Assembly: GCA_031258965.1 (NCBI GenBank)
Contig: JAIRMC010000090.1
Coordinates: 1-39,724 of the forward strand
DNA from: Azoarcus sp.
GTDB lineage: Bacteria > Pseudomonadota > Gammaproteobacteria > Burkholderiales > Rhodocyclaceae
Direction: 5' to 3'
DNA length: 39,724 bases
In this document: in pieces, positions 7,842 to 17,289 of the stretch
Numbering within the stretch: the first letter of the stretch is position 1
Layout of the letters: each line of letters opens with the position of its first letter
Translations under genes and position numbers: made by a program
The notes under the pieces: generated by a model
The model's input: the letters and a program-made list of their open reading frames with translations, nothing else
What the model was told of the DNA's origin: nothing
Database searches by the model: none

Positions 7842-9119
7842 TCAACGCTCGAACATCAACTGCCCTTCTACCAAGGTATAGCGCACTTGTCCCGGCAGTT
7901 CTTCGCCAAGGAAGGGGGTGTTCTTGCCCTGGCTTTTCAGGCTGTCGCGGCTGACGACGGCGCGGGCGGCGGGGTCGAACACGCAGATGTCGGCGCGGGC
8001 GCCGGGGGCGAGGTGCCCAGCTTTGGTGATGCCGACGAGACGCGCCGCGTCCAGGGTGATCCGCGAGAGCGCGACGGGCAGCGGCACGGCGTGCTCCGCA
8101 GCCCATTTCAGTGTGAGCGGGAGCAGCAGTTCAAGACCGGTCGCACCGGGTTCGGATTCGCTGAAGGGTTTGAGTTTGTGGTCGTCGTCGACGGGGGTGT
8201 GGTCGGAGCACAGGGCGTTGATGCACCCTTCGGCCAGGCCGCGCGCAAGGGCGTCGCGGTCGCTCTGCCCGCGCAGGGGCGGGACGAGGTGGCAGTGGGT
8301 GTTGAAGTGGCCAATGTCGCAGTCGCACAGGTGCAGGTGGTTGATGGAGACGTCACAGGTGACGTCCATGCCATCGGCGCGCGCCTGTTCGATCAGGGCA
8401 AGTCCTTCGGCGCTGGAGAGCCGGGTAATGTGCAGCCGCGCGCCGGTGACTTTCGCCAGTTGCAGATAGGTGAAGATCGCCACGGTTTCGGCGGCCACGG
8501 GGATGCCGGGCAGGCCGAGGCGGTTTGCGACTTCGCCATCATGGGCAAAGCCGCCGCGCGCAAGGAAGGGGGCGATGGGTTGCAGCCAGACGCGAAAGCC
8601 AAAGGTGGCGGCGTATTGCATGGCGCGCATCAGCACCATGTTGTCGACGATGGGGATGTTGGCCTGCGAGAAGGCGACGCAACCCGCCTCGACGAGTTCG
8701 GCCATCTCGGACAAGCGTTCGCCCTTGAGGGCGATGGTCAGTGCACCGACAGGGTAGATGTGGGCGCGGTTGAGTTTCTTGGCGCGGTAGCAGAGCATTT
8801 CGACCAGCCCCGGTTCGTCCAGGGCGGGGTCGGTGTCGGGCGGGATCGCCACGCTGGTGACGCCGCCCGCCATGGCCGCTTCCATTTCGGATTCAAGGGT
8901 GGCGCGGTATTCAAAGCCTGGTTCGCGCAGGCGAGCGGCGAGATCGATCAGGCCGGGCGCGACGACGAGACCGTCGGCGTCGAGCGTGCATTCGGCCTCG
9001 AAGCTGGCGGGGGCGCTGCCGAGGGCGGCGATCTTGCCTTCGGCAATGAATACGTCCTGGACGCGATCGACCTGGTGCATGGGATCGATGACACGGCCAT
9101 TGACAATGCGGATTTTCAT
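7842..9119 (-). CDS. pyrC': dihydroorotase-like PyrC', catalytically degenerate
   Basis: This 425-aa protein has the amidohydrolase fold of class I dihydroorotase. The metal-binding H-x-H after strand 1 is replaced: the sequence reads PGLIDLAARLREPG where active enzymes have DxHxHxREPG. Later ligand positions (HITRLSS, SINHLHLCD, LCSDHTP) are still recognisable. This pattern is known from pseudomonads, where inactive PyrC' is a structural subunit of the PyrB aspartate transcarbamoylase. If so, a separate active dihydroorotase must exist elsewhere in the genome. The ATG at 9119 has an AAGGAA site and starts 10 bp after the pyrB stop; a longer TTG start at 9143 is less likely. An 8-bp inverted repeat (7809-7816/7837-7844) overlaps the stop. 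Confidence 0.9.
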   Translation of the reverse strand: MKIRIVNGRVIDPMHQVDRVQDVFIAEGKIAALGSAPASFEAECTLDADGLVVAPGLIDLAARLREPGFEYRATLESEMEAAMAGGVTSVAIPPDTDPALDEPGLVEMLCYRAKKLNRAHIYPVGALTIALKGERLSEMAELVEAGCVAFSQANIPIVDNMVLMRAMQYAATFGFRVWLQPIAPFLARGGFAHDGEVANRLGLPGIPVAAETVAIFTYLQLAKVTGARLHITRLSSAEGLALIEQARADGMDVTCDVSINHLHLCDCDIGHFNTHCHLVPPLRGQSDRDALARGLAEGCINALCSDHTPVDDDHKLKPFSESEPGATGLELLLPLTLKWAAEHAVPLPVALSRITLDAARLVGITKAGHLAPGARADICVFDPAARAVVSRDSLKSQGKNTPFLGEELPGQVRYTLVEGQLMFER

Positions 9120-9129
9120 CGCGGTTTCC

Positions 9130-10089
9130 TTATTGACCGGCAAGCAGGCTCATGACGGCCATGCGCACGGCGATCCCGAAGGTGACTTGCGGCAGGATGA
9201 CGGCCTGCGCGCCGTCGGCGACGGCGGAGTCGATTTCGATGCCGCGGTTGAGCGGCCCCGGATGCATGACGATGGCGTTCTTCCTGGCGAGCGCGAGTTT
9301 TTCCGGCGTCAGCCCCCAGACCTTGTAGTATTCCTGCGGGGTGGGCAGCAGCGCACCCGCCATGCGCTCGTTCTGGAGCCGCAGCATCATGACCACGTCG
9401 ACTTCGCGTAAGCCTTCGCGCATGTCGTTGAAGGTGCGCACACCCATTTTCTCGATACCGGTGGGCAGCAGGGTCTTGGGGGCGATGACCCGCACGTCGG
9501 GCACGCCGAGGATAGTGAGCGCCGCGATCTGCGAACGGGCCACCCTGGAGTGCAGCACATCGCCCACGATGGCGACGGAGAGATTGCCAAAGTCGCGCTT
9601 GTAGTGGCGGATCGTGTACATGTCGAGCAGGCCCTGGGTCGGATGGGCATGCCGCCCGTCGCCCGCGTTGATGACGTGGATGTGGTCGCGGCCCGTGGCT
9701 TCCAGATGTTGGGCGATCAGCACTGGCGCACCGCTGGCGGCGTGGCGCACGACGAACATGTCGGCATTCATCGCGCAGAGGTTGTCGACGGTGTCGAGCA
9801 GGCTTTCTCCCTTGGCGGTGGAGCTGGTGGAAACGTTGAGGTTGACGACGTCCGCCGTCAGGCGCTTGGCAGCAATCTCGAAGGTAGTGCGCGTACGGGT
9901 GGAGTTCTCGAAGAACAAGTTGAAGATGCTCTTGCCGCGCAGCAGGGGCAGTTTCTTGACTTCGCGTTCGGCGACTTCGGTAAACGGCGCGGCGTGGTCG
10001 AGGATGGCGGTAATGACCTCGCGCGGCAGGCCGTCGAGGGTGAGCAGATGTTGCAATTCGCCGTGCTTATTGAGTTGCGGATTATGCAT
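9130..10089 (-). CDS. pyrB: aspartate carbamoyltransferase catalytic subunit
   Basis: This 319-aa enzyme condenses carbamoyl phosphate and aspartate in the committed step of pyrimidine synthesis. The carbamoyl-phosphate loop [13 protein letters not shown] lies at about 59-71. [11 protein letters not shown] is the 80s-type loop that completes the neighbouring active site, and [10 protein letters not shown] and MHPGPLNRG are further substrate-binding motifs. It overlaps pyrR by 8 bp and precedes pyrC' by 10 bp, so all three are expected on one message. The pairing with an inactive PyrC' suggests a class A dodecameric ATCase. Confidence 0.97.
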   Translation of the reverse strand: MHNPQLNKHGELQHLLTLDGLPREVITAILDHAAPFTEVAEREVKKLPLLRGKSIFNLFFENSTRTRTTFEIAAKRLTADVVNLNVSTSSTAKGESLLDTVDNLCAMNADMFVVRHAASGAPVLIAQHLEATGRDHIHVINAGDGRHAHPTQGLLDMYTIRHYKRDFGNLSVAIVGDVLHSRVARSQIAALTILGVPDVRVIAPKTLLPTGIEKMGVRTFNDMREGLREVDVVMMLRLQNERMAGALLPTPQEYYKVWGLTPEKLALARKNAIVMHPGPLNRGIEIDSAVADGAQAVILPQVTFGIAVRMAVMSLLAGQ

Positions 10090-10582
10090 CGACCAACCTC
10101 AGGAACAAATTGCCGTCTTCCGCCTGTTCCAATTGCAGGTTTTGCGAGGCGGGCAGTGGTTCGGGCAGGATGTGGGCACAGTAGCGGGCGGCAATCGGCA
10201 ACTCGCGCCCGCCGCGATCGACGAGCACCGCGAGTTCGACGCTGGCCGGGCGGCCAAAGTCAAAGACTTCGTTGAGCGCGGCGCGAGTGGTGCGGCCTGT
10301 GTAGAGCACATCGTCGACGAGGATCACCGCCGCGTCCTCGATCGAAAACGGGATATCGGCGCGCTGGGGACGGCCATGCAGGCCTCTTGCACCATAGTCG
10401 TCGCGGTAGAAGGAGATGTCGATGGCGCCGGGCGCGCCCTTGAGGCCAAGTAGGGTGTGCAGGCGGCGGGCCAGCCATTCGCCGCCGGTGCGGATGCCGA
10501 TGAGAACGGTATTCGGCTGGAAGTTAGGGCGTATCTGCTCGGCCAGTTGGCGGCAAAGCGTTTCTGCGTCAGGCAATTGCAT
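10082..10582 (-). CDS. pyrR: bifunctional PyrR (pyr regulator/uracil phosphoribosyltransferase-like)
   Basis: This 166-aa type I phosphoribosyltransferase has the PRPP-binding motif [18 protein letters not shown] and the N-terminal [15 protein letters not shown] loop. In Firmicutes PyrR is an RNA-binding attenuator. In proteobacteria a regulatory role has been proposed, and it sits at the head of pyrB operons as here. I see no classical PyrR-binding anti-antiterminator upstream, since the gene is embedded in a continuous gene string. The ATG at 10582 gives a family-length product; it overlaps ruvX by 14 bp and pyrB by 8 bp. Confidence 0.92.
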   Translation of the reverse strand: MQLPDAETLCRQLAEQIRPNFQPNTVLIGIRTGGEWLARRLHTLLGLKGAPGAIDISFYRDDYGARGLHGRPQRADIPFSIEDAAVILVDDVLYTGRTTRAALNEVFDFGRPASVELAVLVDRGGRELPIAARYCAHILPEPLPASQNLQLEQAEDGNLFLRLVDA

Positions 10583-11003
10583 GTCGGTGCATATCCAGGA
10601 AATGTTGCAGGATGAGCCGCGCCGCGACGGCATCGAGCTTTTCTTTGCGCGCCTGCCAGCGCCGCACGCCGACTCCGCGCAGGGTACGCCCGGCTTCGAC
10701 CGAGCTGAGCCGTTCATCGGCGAAAAAGACCGGCAGGCCGAAGCGGCCATGCAACTGGTTGGCGAAGCGGCGGCAGCGCGGTTCGAGCGCATGCGTGCCC
10801 TCGCCGTCGAGCGGGCGAGGCAGGCCGACGACGAGGGCGACGGGCCGCCATTCTTCGATCAGGCGGGAGATGGCGGCGAAGCGGGCGGCATTGACTTCAC
10901 CGCCGACGGTGGCAAGCGCGCTGGCAAGCCCTGTTTCGAGTTCACCCGTGGCAACGCCGATGCGGGCCAGGCCAAAGTCGAAACCGAGAAGGCAACCGTG
11001 CAT
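10569..11003 (-). CDS. ruvX: RuvX/YqgF Holliday-junction resolvase-like pre-16S rRNA nuclease
   Basis: This 144-aa RNase H-fold protein begins [20 protein letters not shown], in which the FDFG Asp is the first catalytic acidic residue. [11 protein letters not shown] and [16 protein letters not shown] (second acid) follow, then the C-terminal [14 protein letters not shown]. The family matures the 5' end of 16S rRNA. The start at 11003 matches the family length. An alternative ATG at 11048 overlaps the yqgE stop, would add 15 residues, and would be translationally coupled; I cannot choose firmly between them. It lies between yqgE and pyrR as in many proteobacteria. Confidence 0.9.
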   Translation of the reverse strand: MHGCLLGFDFGLARIGVATGELETGLASALATVGGEVNAARFAAISRLIEEWRPVALVVGLPRPLDGEGTHALEPRCRRFANQLHGRFGLPVFFADERLSSVEAGRTLRGVGVRRWQARKEKLDAVAARLILQHFLDMHRHAIA

Positions 11004-11040
11004 CGGCAAGGAAGGAGGATGGGAGACGGCCGGTGCGCCC

Positions 11041-11607
11041 TCAGGCATGCCCGGCAACCACGCTGAGTTGGGCAAGGTCGATGCCGAGCTTGTGCAAGGC
11101 GGCGGCCAGGCGTTCCTCAGGCGGCAGATCGAAAATGATCGACATGTCGGCGGGAACGGTAAGCCAGGCGTTATCGACGAGTTCCTGTTCAAGCTGGCCC
11201 GCCGTCCAGGCCGCGAAGCCGAGGCTGACGAGCACTTCGCGCGGTTCGCCCTTGCTGCCGATGGCTTGCAGGATATCGCGGCTGCTGGTGAGACCGACTT
11301 CGTCGTTGACTTTCAGCGTCGAGTGCCAGTCGCCAGTCGGGCGATGGAGGACGAAGCCGCGATCGGTCTGCACCGGGCCGCCGAAATAGACGGGCTGTGC
11401 ATTGAAACCCGCAACGTCCAGGCGAAGATCCACGCGCTCGAAAAGCGTCCCGAGTGTCATGTCGATCGGGCGGTTGACGATGATGCCGAGCGCGCCCTGG
11501 TCGTTGTGTTCGGCGATGTAGGTCAGGGTGCGCGCGAAATGGGGATCAGCCATGTGGGGCATGGCGACCAGGAAATGGTGGGTAAGGTTGCTTGAGACAG
11601 TATCCAT
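11041..11607 (-). CDS. yqgE: YqgE/AlgH (UPF0301) family protein
   Basis: This 188-aa protein belongs to the UPF0301 family; its molecular function is unknown, though AlgH has been linked to alginate regulation. Family motifs are visible: [20 protein letters not shown] at the start, then [35 protein letters not shown] and the C-terminal [21 protein letters not shown]. The ATG at 11607 is unambiguous. It precedes ruvX, the usual pairing, and follows chpA by 91 bp on the same strand, with no hairpin terminator seen between them. Confidence 0.93.
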   Translation of the reverse strand: MDTVSSNLTHHFLVAMPHMADPHFARTLTYIAEHNDQGALGIIVNRPIDMTLGTLFERVDLRLDVAGFNAQPVYFGGPVQTDRGFVLHRPTGDWHSTLKVNDEVGLTSSRDILQAIGSKGEPREVLVSLGFAAWTAGQLEQELVDNAWLTVPADMSIIFDLPPEERLAAALHKLGIDLAQLSVVAGHA

Positions 11608-11698
11608 GGCTGCATTCTACGCTGCCATGGATACCGCGTCGTGTGCGAATTGGACATGACGTGGTGAATGGCGACGCTCCGCCCGGCGCGGCTTGCAT

Positions 11699-14600
11699 TC
11701 AGGCGGGGTGGGCGGCGCGATGGGCATAGGAAGCGATCAGGCCGAGAAGTTCTTCTTCCTGATAGGGTTTGCCCAGATAGTAATTGGCGCCGACTTCCAT
11801 CGCATAGTCGCGGTGCTTGTCCGCCAGCCGCGAGGTAATCATGATGACCGGCACATCCTTCAGCCTTGCGTCGGCGCGAATGTTGCGGACGAAGTCGAAG
11901 CCGTCCATGCGCGGCATTTCAATGTCGGAGAGGATGACATCCGGAATGTTGTCGATCAGCGATTCGATGGCATCGACGCCGTCCTTGGCGGTAATGACGC
12001 GGTAGCCCTCGCGTTCGAGCATGCGACTGGTGATCTTGCGCACGGTGAGGGAGTCGTCGACCACCATGACCGTCGGCTCGTGAGGCGGCGATTGCAGCGG
12101 CGGCGGCAACTCTGTCGGCAGGGATGAATCAGTTCCAGCGACGGTCTGGCCATAGATGATTTCGCGGCTCATCATGGCGACCGGATTGATGATCAGCACG
12201 ATCTCACCGTTGCCGAGCACGGTAGCGCCGGACATGCCGACGATGCGGGCCAGTTGCGGGCCAGCGTTCTTGACGATGATTTCCTGATGGCCGCGCAGGG
12301 CATCGACGTGCAGCGCCAGGGTCTGCGAGCCGGAATGCAGCAGCAGCACCCAACTGTAGCGACCGATTTCCGGCTCAGCCGCGCGGTCGCCGAGCAGGTT
12401 CGACAGGTAGTGATAGGTATACCACTGCCCAAGCCATTCGATGCCGCCGTCGGCGCGCAGCCGTGCGGTGGCGTCGGCCTTCAGTTCCATGACCTGCGAG
12501 ATCATGCTCGCCGGAATCGCGTAGTGGTAGCCGCCTGAGCGCACCAGCAGGGCCTGGGTGACGGCCAGCGTGAGCGGCAGGAAAATGCTGAACTGCGTGC
12601 CGATTCCCGGCGTGGAAGAAACATCGACGCGACCGCCGACCGAGGCGGTTTCGGCTTTCACCACATCCATGCCGACGCCGCGACCGGAAACAGCCGATAC
12701 GGTTTCAGCGGTCGAGAAACCGGGGACGAAGATCAGATTGGCCAGCCGCCGTTCGTCGGGGGCTTCGTGCGGCCCGAGCAGGCCGCGTTCGCGCGCGCGT
12801 TCGATGATGCGCTCGAAGTTCAGTCCCGCGCCGTCGTCGGCCAGTTCGATCACGATTTCGTTGCCTTCCTGGCACGCCGTGAGCGTGATCTGGCCAATCT
12901 CGGGCTTGCCCTGGGCGCGGCGTACTTCCACCGGCTCGATGCCGTGGGCGAGCGCATTGCGCAGCAGATGTTCAAGCGGCGCCACGATGTGGTCGAGCAC
13001 GCTGCGGTCGATTTCGATGCCGCCGCCGCGTATATCGAGGTTGGCGCGCTTGCCCAATTCCTTGGCGCCCTGGCGCACGATGCGGTACAGACGCACGGCG
13101 AGGCTGTCGAACGGCACCATGCGCACTTGCATCAACGCCTGTTGCAATTCGCGGGTGGTGCGCGCCTGGCTGTGCAGGGCGAAGTCGGCGCTGTCCAGGT
13201 TCTTCAGCAGGTTTTGCTGGACCGTGGTGACGTCGTTGACGCTCTCGGCCATCATCCGCGTCAATTCTTGCAGGCGCGTGTAGCGATCCATTTCCAGCGG
13301 ATCGAATTCGACATGCCTGCTCTCGGCCTGGGCGATGCGGGTTTGCATCTGCACGTCGGCCTGTATTTCGATCTCGCGCAACTGGTTGCGCAGGCGGATG
13401 ACGTTTTCAGTGAGATCAAGCATGCTGCGGCGCAACTGGCGCAACTCGCCTTCGATACGGGTGCGGGCCACGCCGATTTCGCTGGCATCGTTGACAAAGT
13501 TGTCAACCATGTCCGCACGCACGCGCAAGGCCACATTGGCGGACTCGGTCTCGACGGACGGCGCCAGGGAAGCAGCCGGAACACTCGCAAGTGCAATGGA
13601 CACGAACGGCGCGGCGGTCTCGGTCGAAAAAGAAGGGGCCGCCACGCTTTCGGCCGTAGCGGCGGGGCCGTTGATGAGCGTGTCGATGGCCTGTTCGGCA
13701 ATGTCCAGCGCGGAAGCGACTTCGTCGATCAGGGCGGGAACGTCCTGATCGGCATGGAGGGCCGATTCCACGCGGGATTCGAGCTGGTGGATCTGGTTGC
13801 CCAGAGTCATCGCCCCGACCATCCGCGCGCTGCCCTTGAAGGTATGGAGGTAGCGTTTCACGAGCGTGGCGTGCTCGTCATTATCGGTATCGCCGCTCCA
13901 AGCGCGCAGGGTGTGATGCAGATTGTTGAGCAGTTCCCCAGCTTCTTCAAGGAAGATCGGCAACAGTTGTTCGTCGACTTCGTCGCTCACCACGGGCGTC
14001 GGACTTTCCAGCGCAGCGACGGATTTCGGCGCGAGCTGCGAGGCGGCTTCGGGGAATATCTTCGCCGCGACTTCCACGATGGCCTTGTCGTCGGGCGCGC
14101 CGGCGGCATTTTCGATGTCGGTCGGCGCATGCCCGATCCGGTCGAGCTGTTCGACCAGTTCCGGCGTCTCCAGCGGCATGTTCAGGCTAATGACCTCGGC
14201 CAGCATGGCGTCGAGCGTGTTGGCGCTGGCCGTGAGCAAGGCCAGCTCGTTGGCCGTGGGGGGACGCTTCTGGTCGCAGAGCCGTTGTTGTGCATGTTCC
14301 AGCGCCTTGCCGAGCTGATAGAGCGGCGCGCAGCGCGCGGTGCCGGAAATGCCCGCGCACGAATGCGCGGCGCGCAGGGCCGCTTCCGGCACCAAAAGAG
14401 TGGGATTGGCGGCGAGGTGGTCGAATTCCTGATGCAGCGTGGTGATATGCATCTGCGCTTCGGCCACGTAAAGCTCGAAGAGCGGCCTGGAAATCTCGAC
14501 ATTGCCAACAATCAGAGTGTCATACCCGGATTCGGTCGGGAGCAGCGTGGAAGCAAGATCGTCCGTTTCCGCGGGCGGTTCGCTTTCCAGCCCGGTATAG

Positions 14601-17260
14601 GGCTGGAACGAGCCGAAATCGTAGGGTTTGAACTCCGGCACCGTGATCGACGAGGTTTGATCGGCGGTGTCCGCTTCGGCATCGGCGAGCGGGACGGTTT
14701 CCGGTTCGGCGTCGGTCGCAGGGGCTTCGTCAGACCCGCCAAAGTCGATGCCTTCGATCTCGAACGTCGTATCCTGGGACGAAACTTGCTCATGGGCAGG
14801 CTCCGACACAATAGGCGTCTCTGTCTCGACAAGCGCATCCTTGGAGAAGACTCCGGAAACATCGACCAGGGTTTCTGTCAGGTCTTCCTCTGGGGGCGGC
14901 GCAACGGGTTCGGACGCCTTGGCTTCGGGAATGAGCGTGGCGCTCTGGGCGACAACAGCGTCCTCGATCAACGGCACGCTGTCGCGCAGGCGTTCGGACT
15001 CCGCCAGCAAGGCCGAGACGTCCCGGTGATACTTGGCCTCGTCCTCGATCTGCGCAACCCAGGCGACGAATTCGCGGTGAGCGTTGTCAATCAGCCGCAG
15101 CAAGGCGGGTGTGACCTGCCATTCGAGCTGCAACCAGCGATTGAACGTCTGCTCCATCCCCCAGGCGGCTTCGCCCAGTTCGCTCAGGCCAACCATGCGC
15201 CCACTGCCCTTGAGGGTATGGAAGCCACGACGGATTTCCGTGAGATAGTCGCGGTTGCCGGGTTCGGCCCGCAACTGCCCAAGGCGCGTGTCGACGGCAT
15301 CCAGCACTTCACGTGCTTCCTCGATGAAGATGCACAGCAGTTCGGCGTCGAGTTCTTCTTTCGGCACTTCGGCCAAGCGCTGGATTTCCGCTGCGGCGGG
15401 AGGAATGGGAACGGGCGGCTCCAGCGCGATTTCGATGTCCGCTTCCCCGTCGGTTTCGATCTCGAACGTCGGGAAAGCCTCGATGCCATCGGACGGCGCG
15501 GGATGCGCATGAGGCTCGTGCTCCGGCGTGGAATGGACGGCGGGAATCTCGGGCAGATCGGGGAGTTCGATCTCGGCCACCTTCGCCGCGGCGACGGCTT
15601 TTTTCGGGTCCAGGTATTGGGAAATGGAAGTCCGGCTGTATTGCAGGGACTGAACGAAGAAACCCAAGGCCGAGAAATGACGGGCAAGTTCGATGAGTTC
15701 AGCGTCGTCGATGGGTTCTTCGCCTTTGGCCAGGCGACTGACGGTTTCCCCGGCTTTCCGGATAATCTCGATGGCATCCGTTTCACCCAACAGGGTGAGT
15801 GCGCCTTCGATCTGGTGCAGAGGGGCGGAAAGGTTTTCCAACGGCGCGCGTTTCGCGTGGTCGCGAAAAAAGTCGTCGAGGGTCTGTTCGATGGCGGCGA
15901 GGCTGGAAAGGATTTCCTGCGACAGTTGCGCCATCGCTTCTTTTTCTTGTTGTTTGCGCGCGGATTCGGCCGCCGCCGCACTGGGCGCATCGCCAGGCTC
16001 GTCGCCACGGGCAAGCGCCTCCAACCTGGCGAGCGCATCGCCGACCTGTGCCTGGAAACCGGCGTCGGCCTGGGTAAGATCAAGCGCCGTTTCCGCCAGC
16101 AGCAGGGCGGTGGCGAATTCCAGCGCGATGGGTTCGGAATAGCGTTGCGGATTCGCGCTCAGCCACATCACAAAGCGGCTCATGCCGCCAAGCAGACGGA
16201 AAAGGACGGGACGGCCAAGCGTCGCGGCGGATTTCGTGAGGTCTTCGATCTGGGCGGTGAATTCGGACAGCGCCGTCGCGCCCTGCTCGCCGAAGGTGTT
16301 CCACTCTTCCTTGATCCTGGTCAGCCGGGCGTGCAATTCCTGAAGCAATGGGGCCAGGGGCAGATCGCTGACGATCGAGCCTTCCTCGGGAATCAGGTTG
16401 TCCAGCTTCCATGCCTTGCGCGCCGCCAACTGGATCGCCGTCGTGCCGGGCCGGCTGGCAATGTTGTAGAGGACTTCGCGCAGCAGGCGTTCGGGCAACA
16501 CTTGCGGCGCGTCGCCAACGTGGCGCAACTGGGATTCGAGCCGGGACAGCACATGCTTGGCGGCGAGCAGCTCGTCGGGCGGAATGGCGGGGAGCGTGTC
16601 GATGAAGGCCTGCCCGGCCCACCACAGGGCGCGCATACCGGGGCTGTCTTCGGAGATTTCAAGCCCGGCGAGGGCAGCGCGCATGGCGCCGGTGTGGGCG
16701 GCATCCGGATGGCGCAGCCAGTCGAGCAAGCCGCGCTGGAAGCGCAGGCGCATGACCCGGCGTTGGTGCTGGCGCTGTATCGCATCGAATTCCGGCGTCC
16801 CGTCGCGGCGGGGAATGCGCACGCCCAGATCGGGGAAAAAGAGATCGGCAGGCGACGGAGCCGCCTCGCCCCGGGCGACCACCAGTTCGCGGTATAGCGG
16901 CAGCAGCCGCAAGGGCTGGTCGGACGCGCCATGAACCAGCTCGTCAAGATAATTGCCAATGCTGGCGAGCGCGCGGCGGGCAAGCGCGATCTGCGCTTCG
17001 CCGATCGGCAATTCGCCGCGAACAAGCGCGCCGAAGAATAAATCCAGGGCCGCGACGAACTTGGTCAGTCCATCCAGCCCGATGATGGACAGCGCGCCGT
17101 TAACTTGGTGCAGATGGGTCTGCGCGAACTGGATCCTGGCGGGGCCGTCGTCCGATTCCGCCGCGAGCTTGAGGCTGTCCGCCGCACGCGACAGCGCCTG
17201 GTCGATCTCCCCCCTGACCCAGTTAAGCGGGCCGAGATCCGGTTCGTTGGCTTGCGTCAT
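11699..17260 (-). CDS. chpA: ChpA/PilL hybrid histidine kinase of the Pil-Chp chemosensory system
   Basis: This very large (1853-aa) CheA-type kinase controls type IV pilus motility. Five Hpt-like blocks can be seen. Two keep the phospho-acceptor HxxKG: HTLKGSGRMVG near residue 680 and HTFKGSARMVG near 1137. The others read HQVNG (~55), HQIEG (~480) and HSCAG (~965), so they lack the lysine. An acidic, Pro/Glu-rich linker lies around 780-920. The CheA dimer helices are followed by an HATPase domain with N box HLLRNALAHG (~1430), G1 DDGAGLNF and G2 GRGVGMDV (~1525). A CheW-like domain lies at ~1570-1690. A C-terminal receiver has VVDDS (~1730), phospho-Asp in SDIEMPRMDG (~1778) and the Lys in GKPYQ. 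The ATG at 17260 is preferred over an in-frame TTG at 17293 that overlaps pilJ. Confidence 0.95.
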   Translation of the reverse strand: MTQANEPDLGPLNWVRGEIDQALSRAADSLKLAAESDDGPARIQFAQTHLHQVNGALSIIGLDGLTKFVAALDLFFGALVRGELPIGEAQIALARRALASIGNYLDELVHGASDQPLRLLPLYRELVVARGEAAPSPADLFFPDLGVRIPRRDGTPEFDAIQRQHQRRVMRLRFQRGLLDWLRHPDAAHTGAMRAALAGLEISEDSPGMRALWWAGQAFIDTLPAIPPDELLAAKHVLSRLESQLRHVGDAPQVLPERLLREVLYNIASRPGTTAIQLAARKAWKLDNLIPEEGSIVSDLPLAPLLQELHARLTRIKEEWNTFGEQGATALSEFTAQIEDLTKSAATLGRPVLFRLLGGMSRFVMWLSANPQRYSEPIALEFATALLLAETALDLTQADAGFQAQVGDALARLEALARGDEPGDAPSAAAAESARKQQEKEAMAQLSQEILSSLAAIEQTLDDFFRDHAKRAPLENLSAPLHQIEGALTLLGETDAIEIIRKAGETVSRLAKGEEPIDDAELIELARHFSALGFFVQSLQYSRTSISQYLDPKKAVAAAKVAEIELPDLPEIPAVHSTPEHEPHAHPAPSDGIEAFPTFEIETDGEADIEIALEPPVPIPPAAAEIQRLAEVPKEELDAELLCIFIEEAREVLDAVDTRLGQLRAEPGNRDYLTEIRRGFHTLKGSGRMVGLSELGEAAWGMEQTFNRWLQLEWQVTPALLRLIDNAHREFVAWVAQIEDEAKYHRDVSALLAESERLRDSVPLIEDAVVAQSATLIPEAKASEPVAPPPEEDLTETLVDVSGVFSKDALVETETPIVSEPAHEQVSSQDTTFEIEGIDFGGSDEAPATDAEPETVPLADAEADTADQTSSITVPEFKPYDFGSFQPYTGLESEPPAETDDLASTLLPTESGYDTLIVGNVEISRPLFELYVAEAQMHITTLHQEFDHLAANPTLLVPEAALRAAHSCAGISGTARCAPLYQLGKALEHAQQRLCDQKRPPTANELALLTASANTLDAMLAEVISLNMPLETPELVEQLDRIGHAPTDIENAAGAPDDKAIVEVAAKIFPEAASQLAPKSVAALESPTPVVSDEVDEQLLPIFLEEAGELLNNLHHTLRAWSGDTDNDEHATLVKRYLHTFKGSARMVGAMTLGNQIHQLESRVESALHADQDVPALIDEVASALDIAEQAIDTLINGPAATAESVAAPSFSTETAAPFVSIALASVPAASLAPSVETESANVALRVRADMVDNFVNDASEIGVARTRIEGELRQLRRSMLDLTENVIRLRNQLREIEIQADVQMQTRIAQAESRHVEFDPLEMDRYTRLQELTRMMAESVNDVTTVQQNLLKNLDSADFALHSQARTTRELQQALMQVRMVPFDSLAVRLYRIVRQGAKELGKRANLDIRGGGIEIDRSVLDHIVAPLEHLLRNALAHGIEPVEVRRAQGKPEIGQITLTACQEGNEIVIELADDGAGLNFERIIERARERGLLGPHEAPDERRLANLIFVPGFSTAETVSAVSGRGVGMDVVKAETASVGGRVDVSSTPGIGTQFSIFLPLTLAVTQALLVRSGGYHYAIPASMISQVMELKADATARLRADGGIEWLGQWYTYHYLSNLLGDRAAEPEIGRYSWVLLLHSGSQTLALHVDALRGHQEIIVKNAGPQLARIVGMSGATVLGNGEIVLIINPVAMMSREIIYGQTVAGTDSSLPTELPPPLQSPPHEPTVMVVDDSLTVRKITSRMLEREGYRVITAKDGVDAIESLIDNIPDVILSDIEMPRMDGFDFVRNIRADARLKDVPVIMITSRLADKHRDYAMEVGANYYLGKPYQEEELLGLIASYAHRAAHPA

Positions 17261-17289
17261 AAAGGCAATTCCGTGCTGGTTTCCCTGGA

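Noticed and set aside
12767-16897. A 1376-codon plus-strand open frame opposite chpA
   Set aside because: It lies wholly antisense to a gene with clear domains, its content is Arg/Gly/Phe-rich without motifs, and long antisense frames are expected in high-GC DNA.
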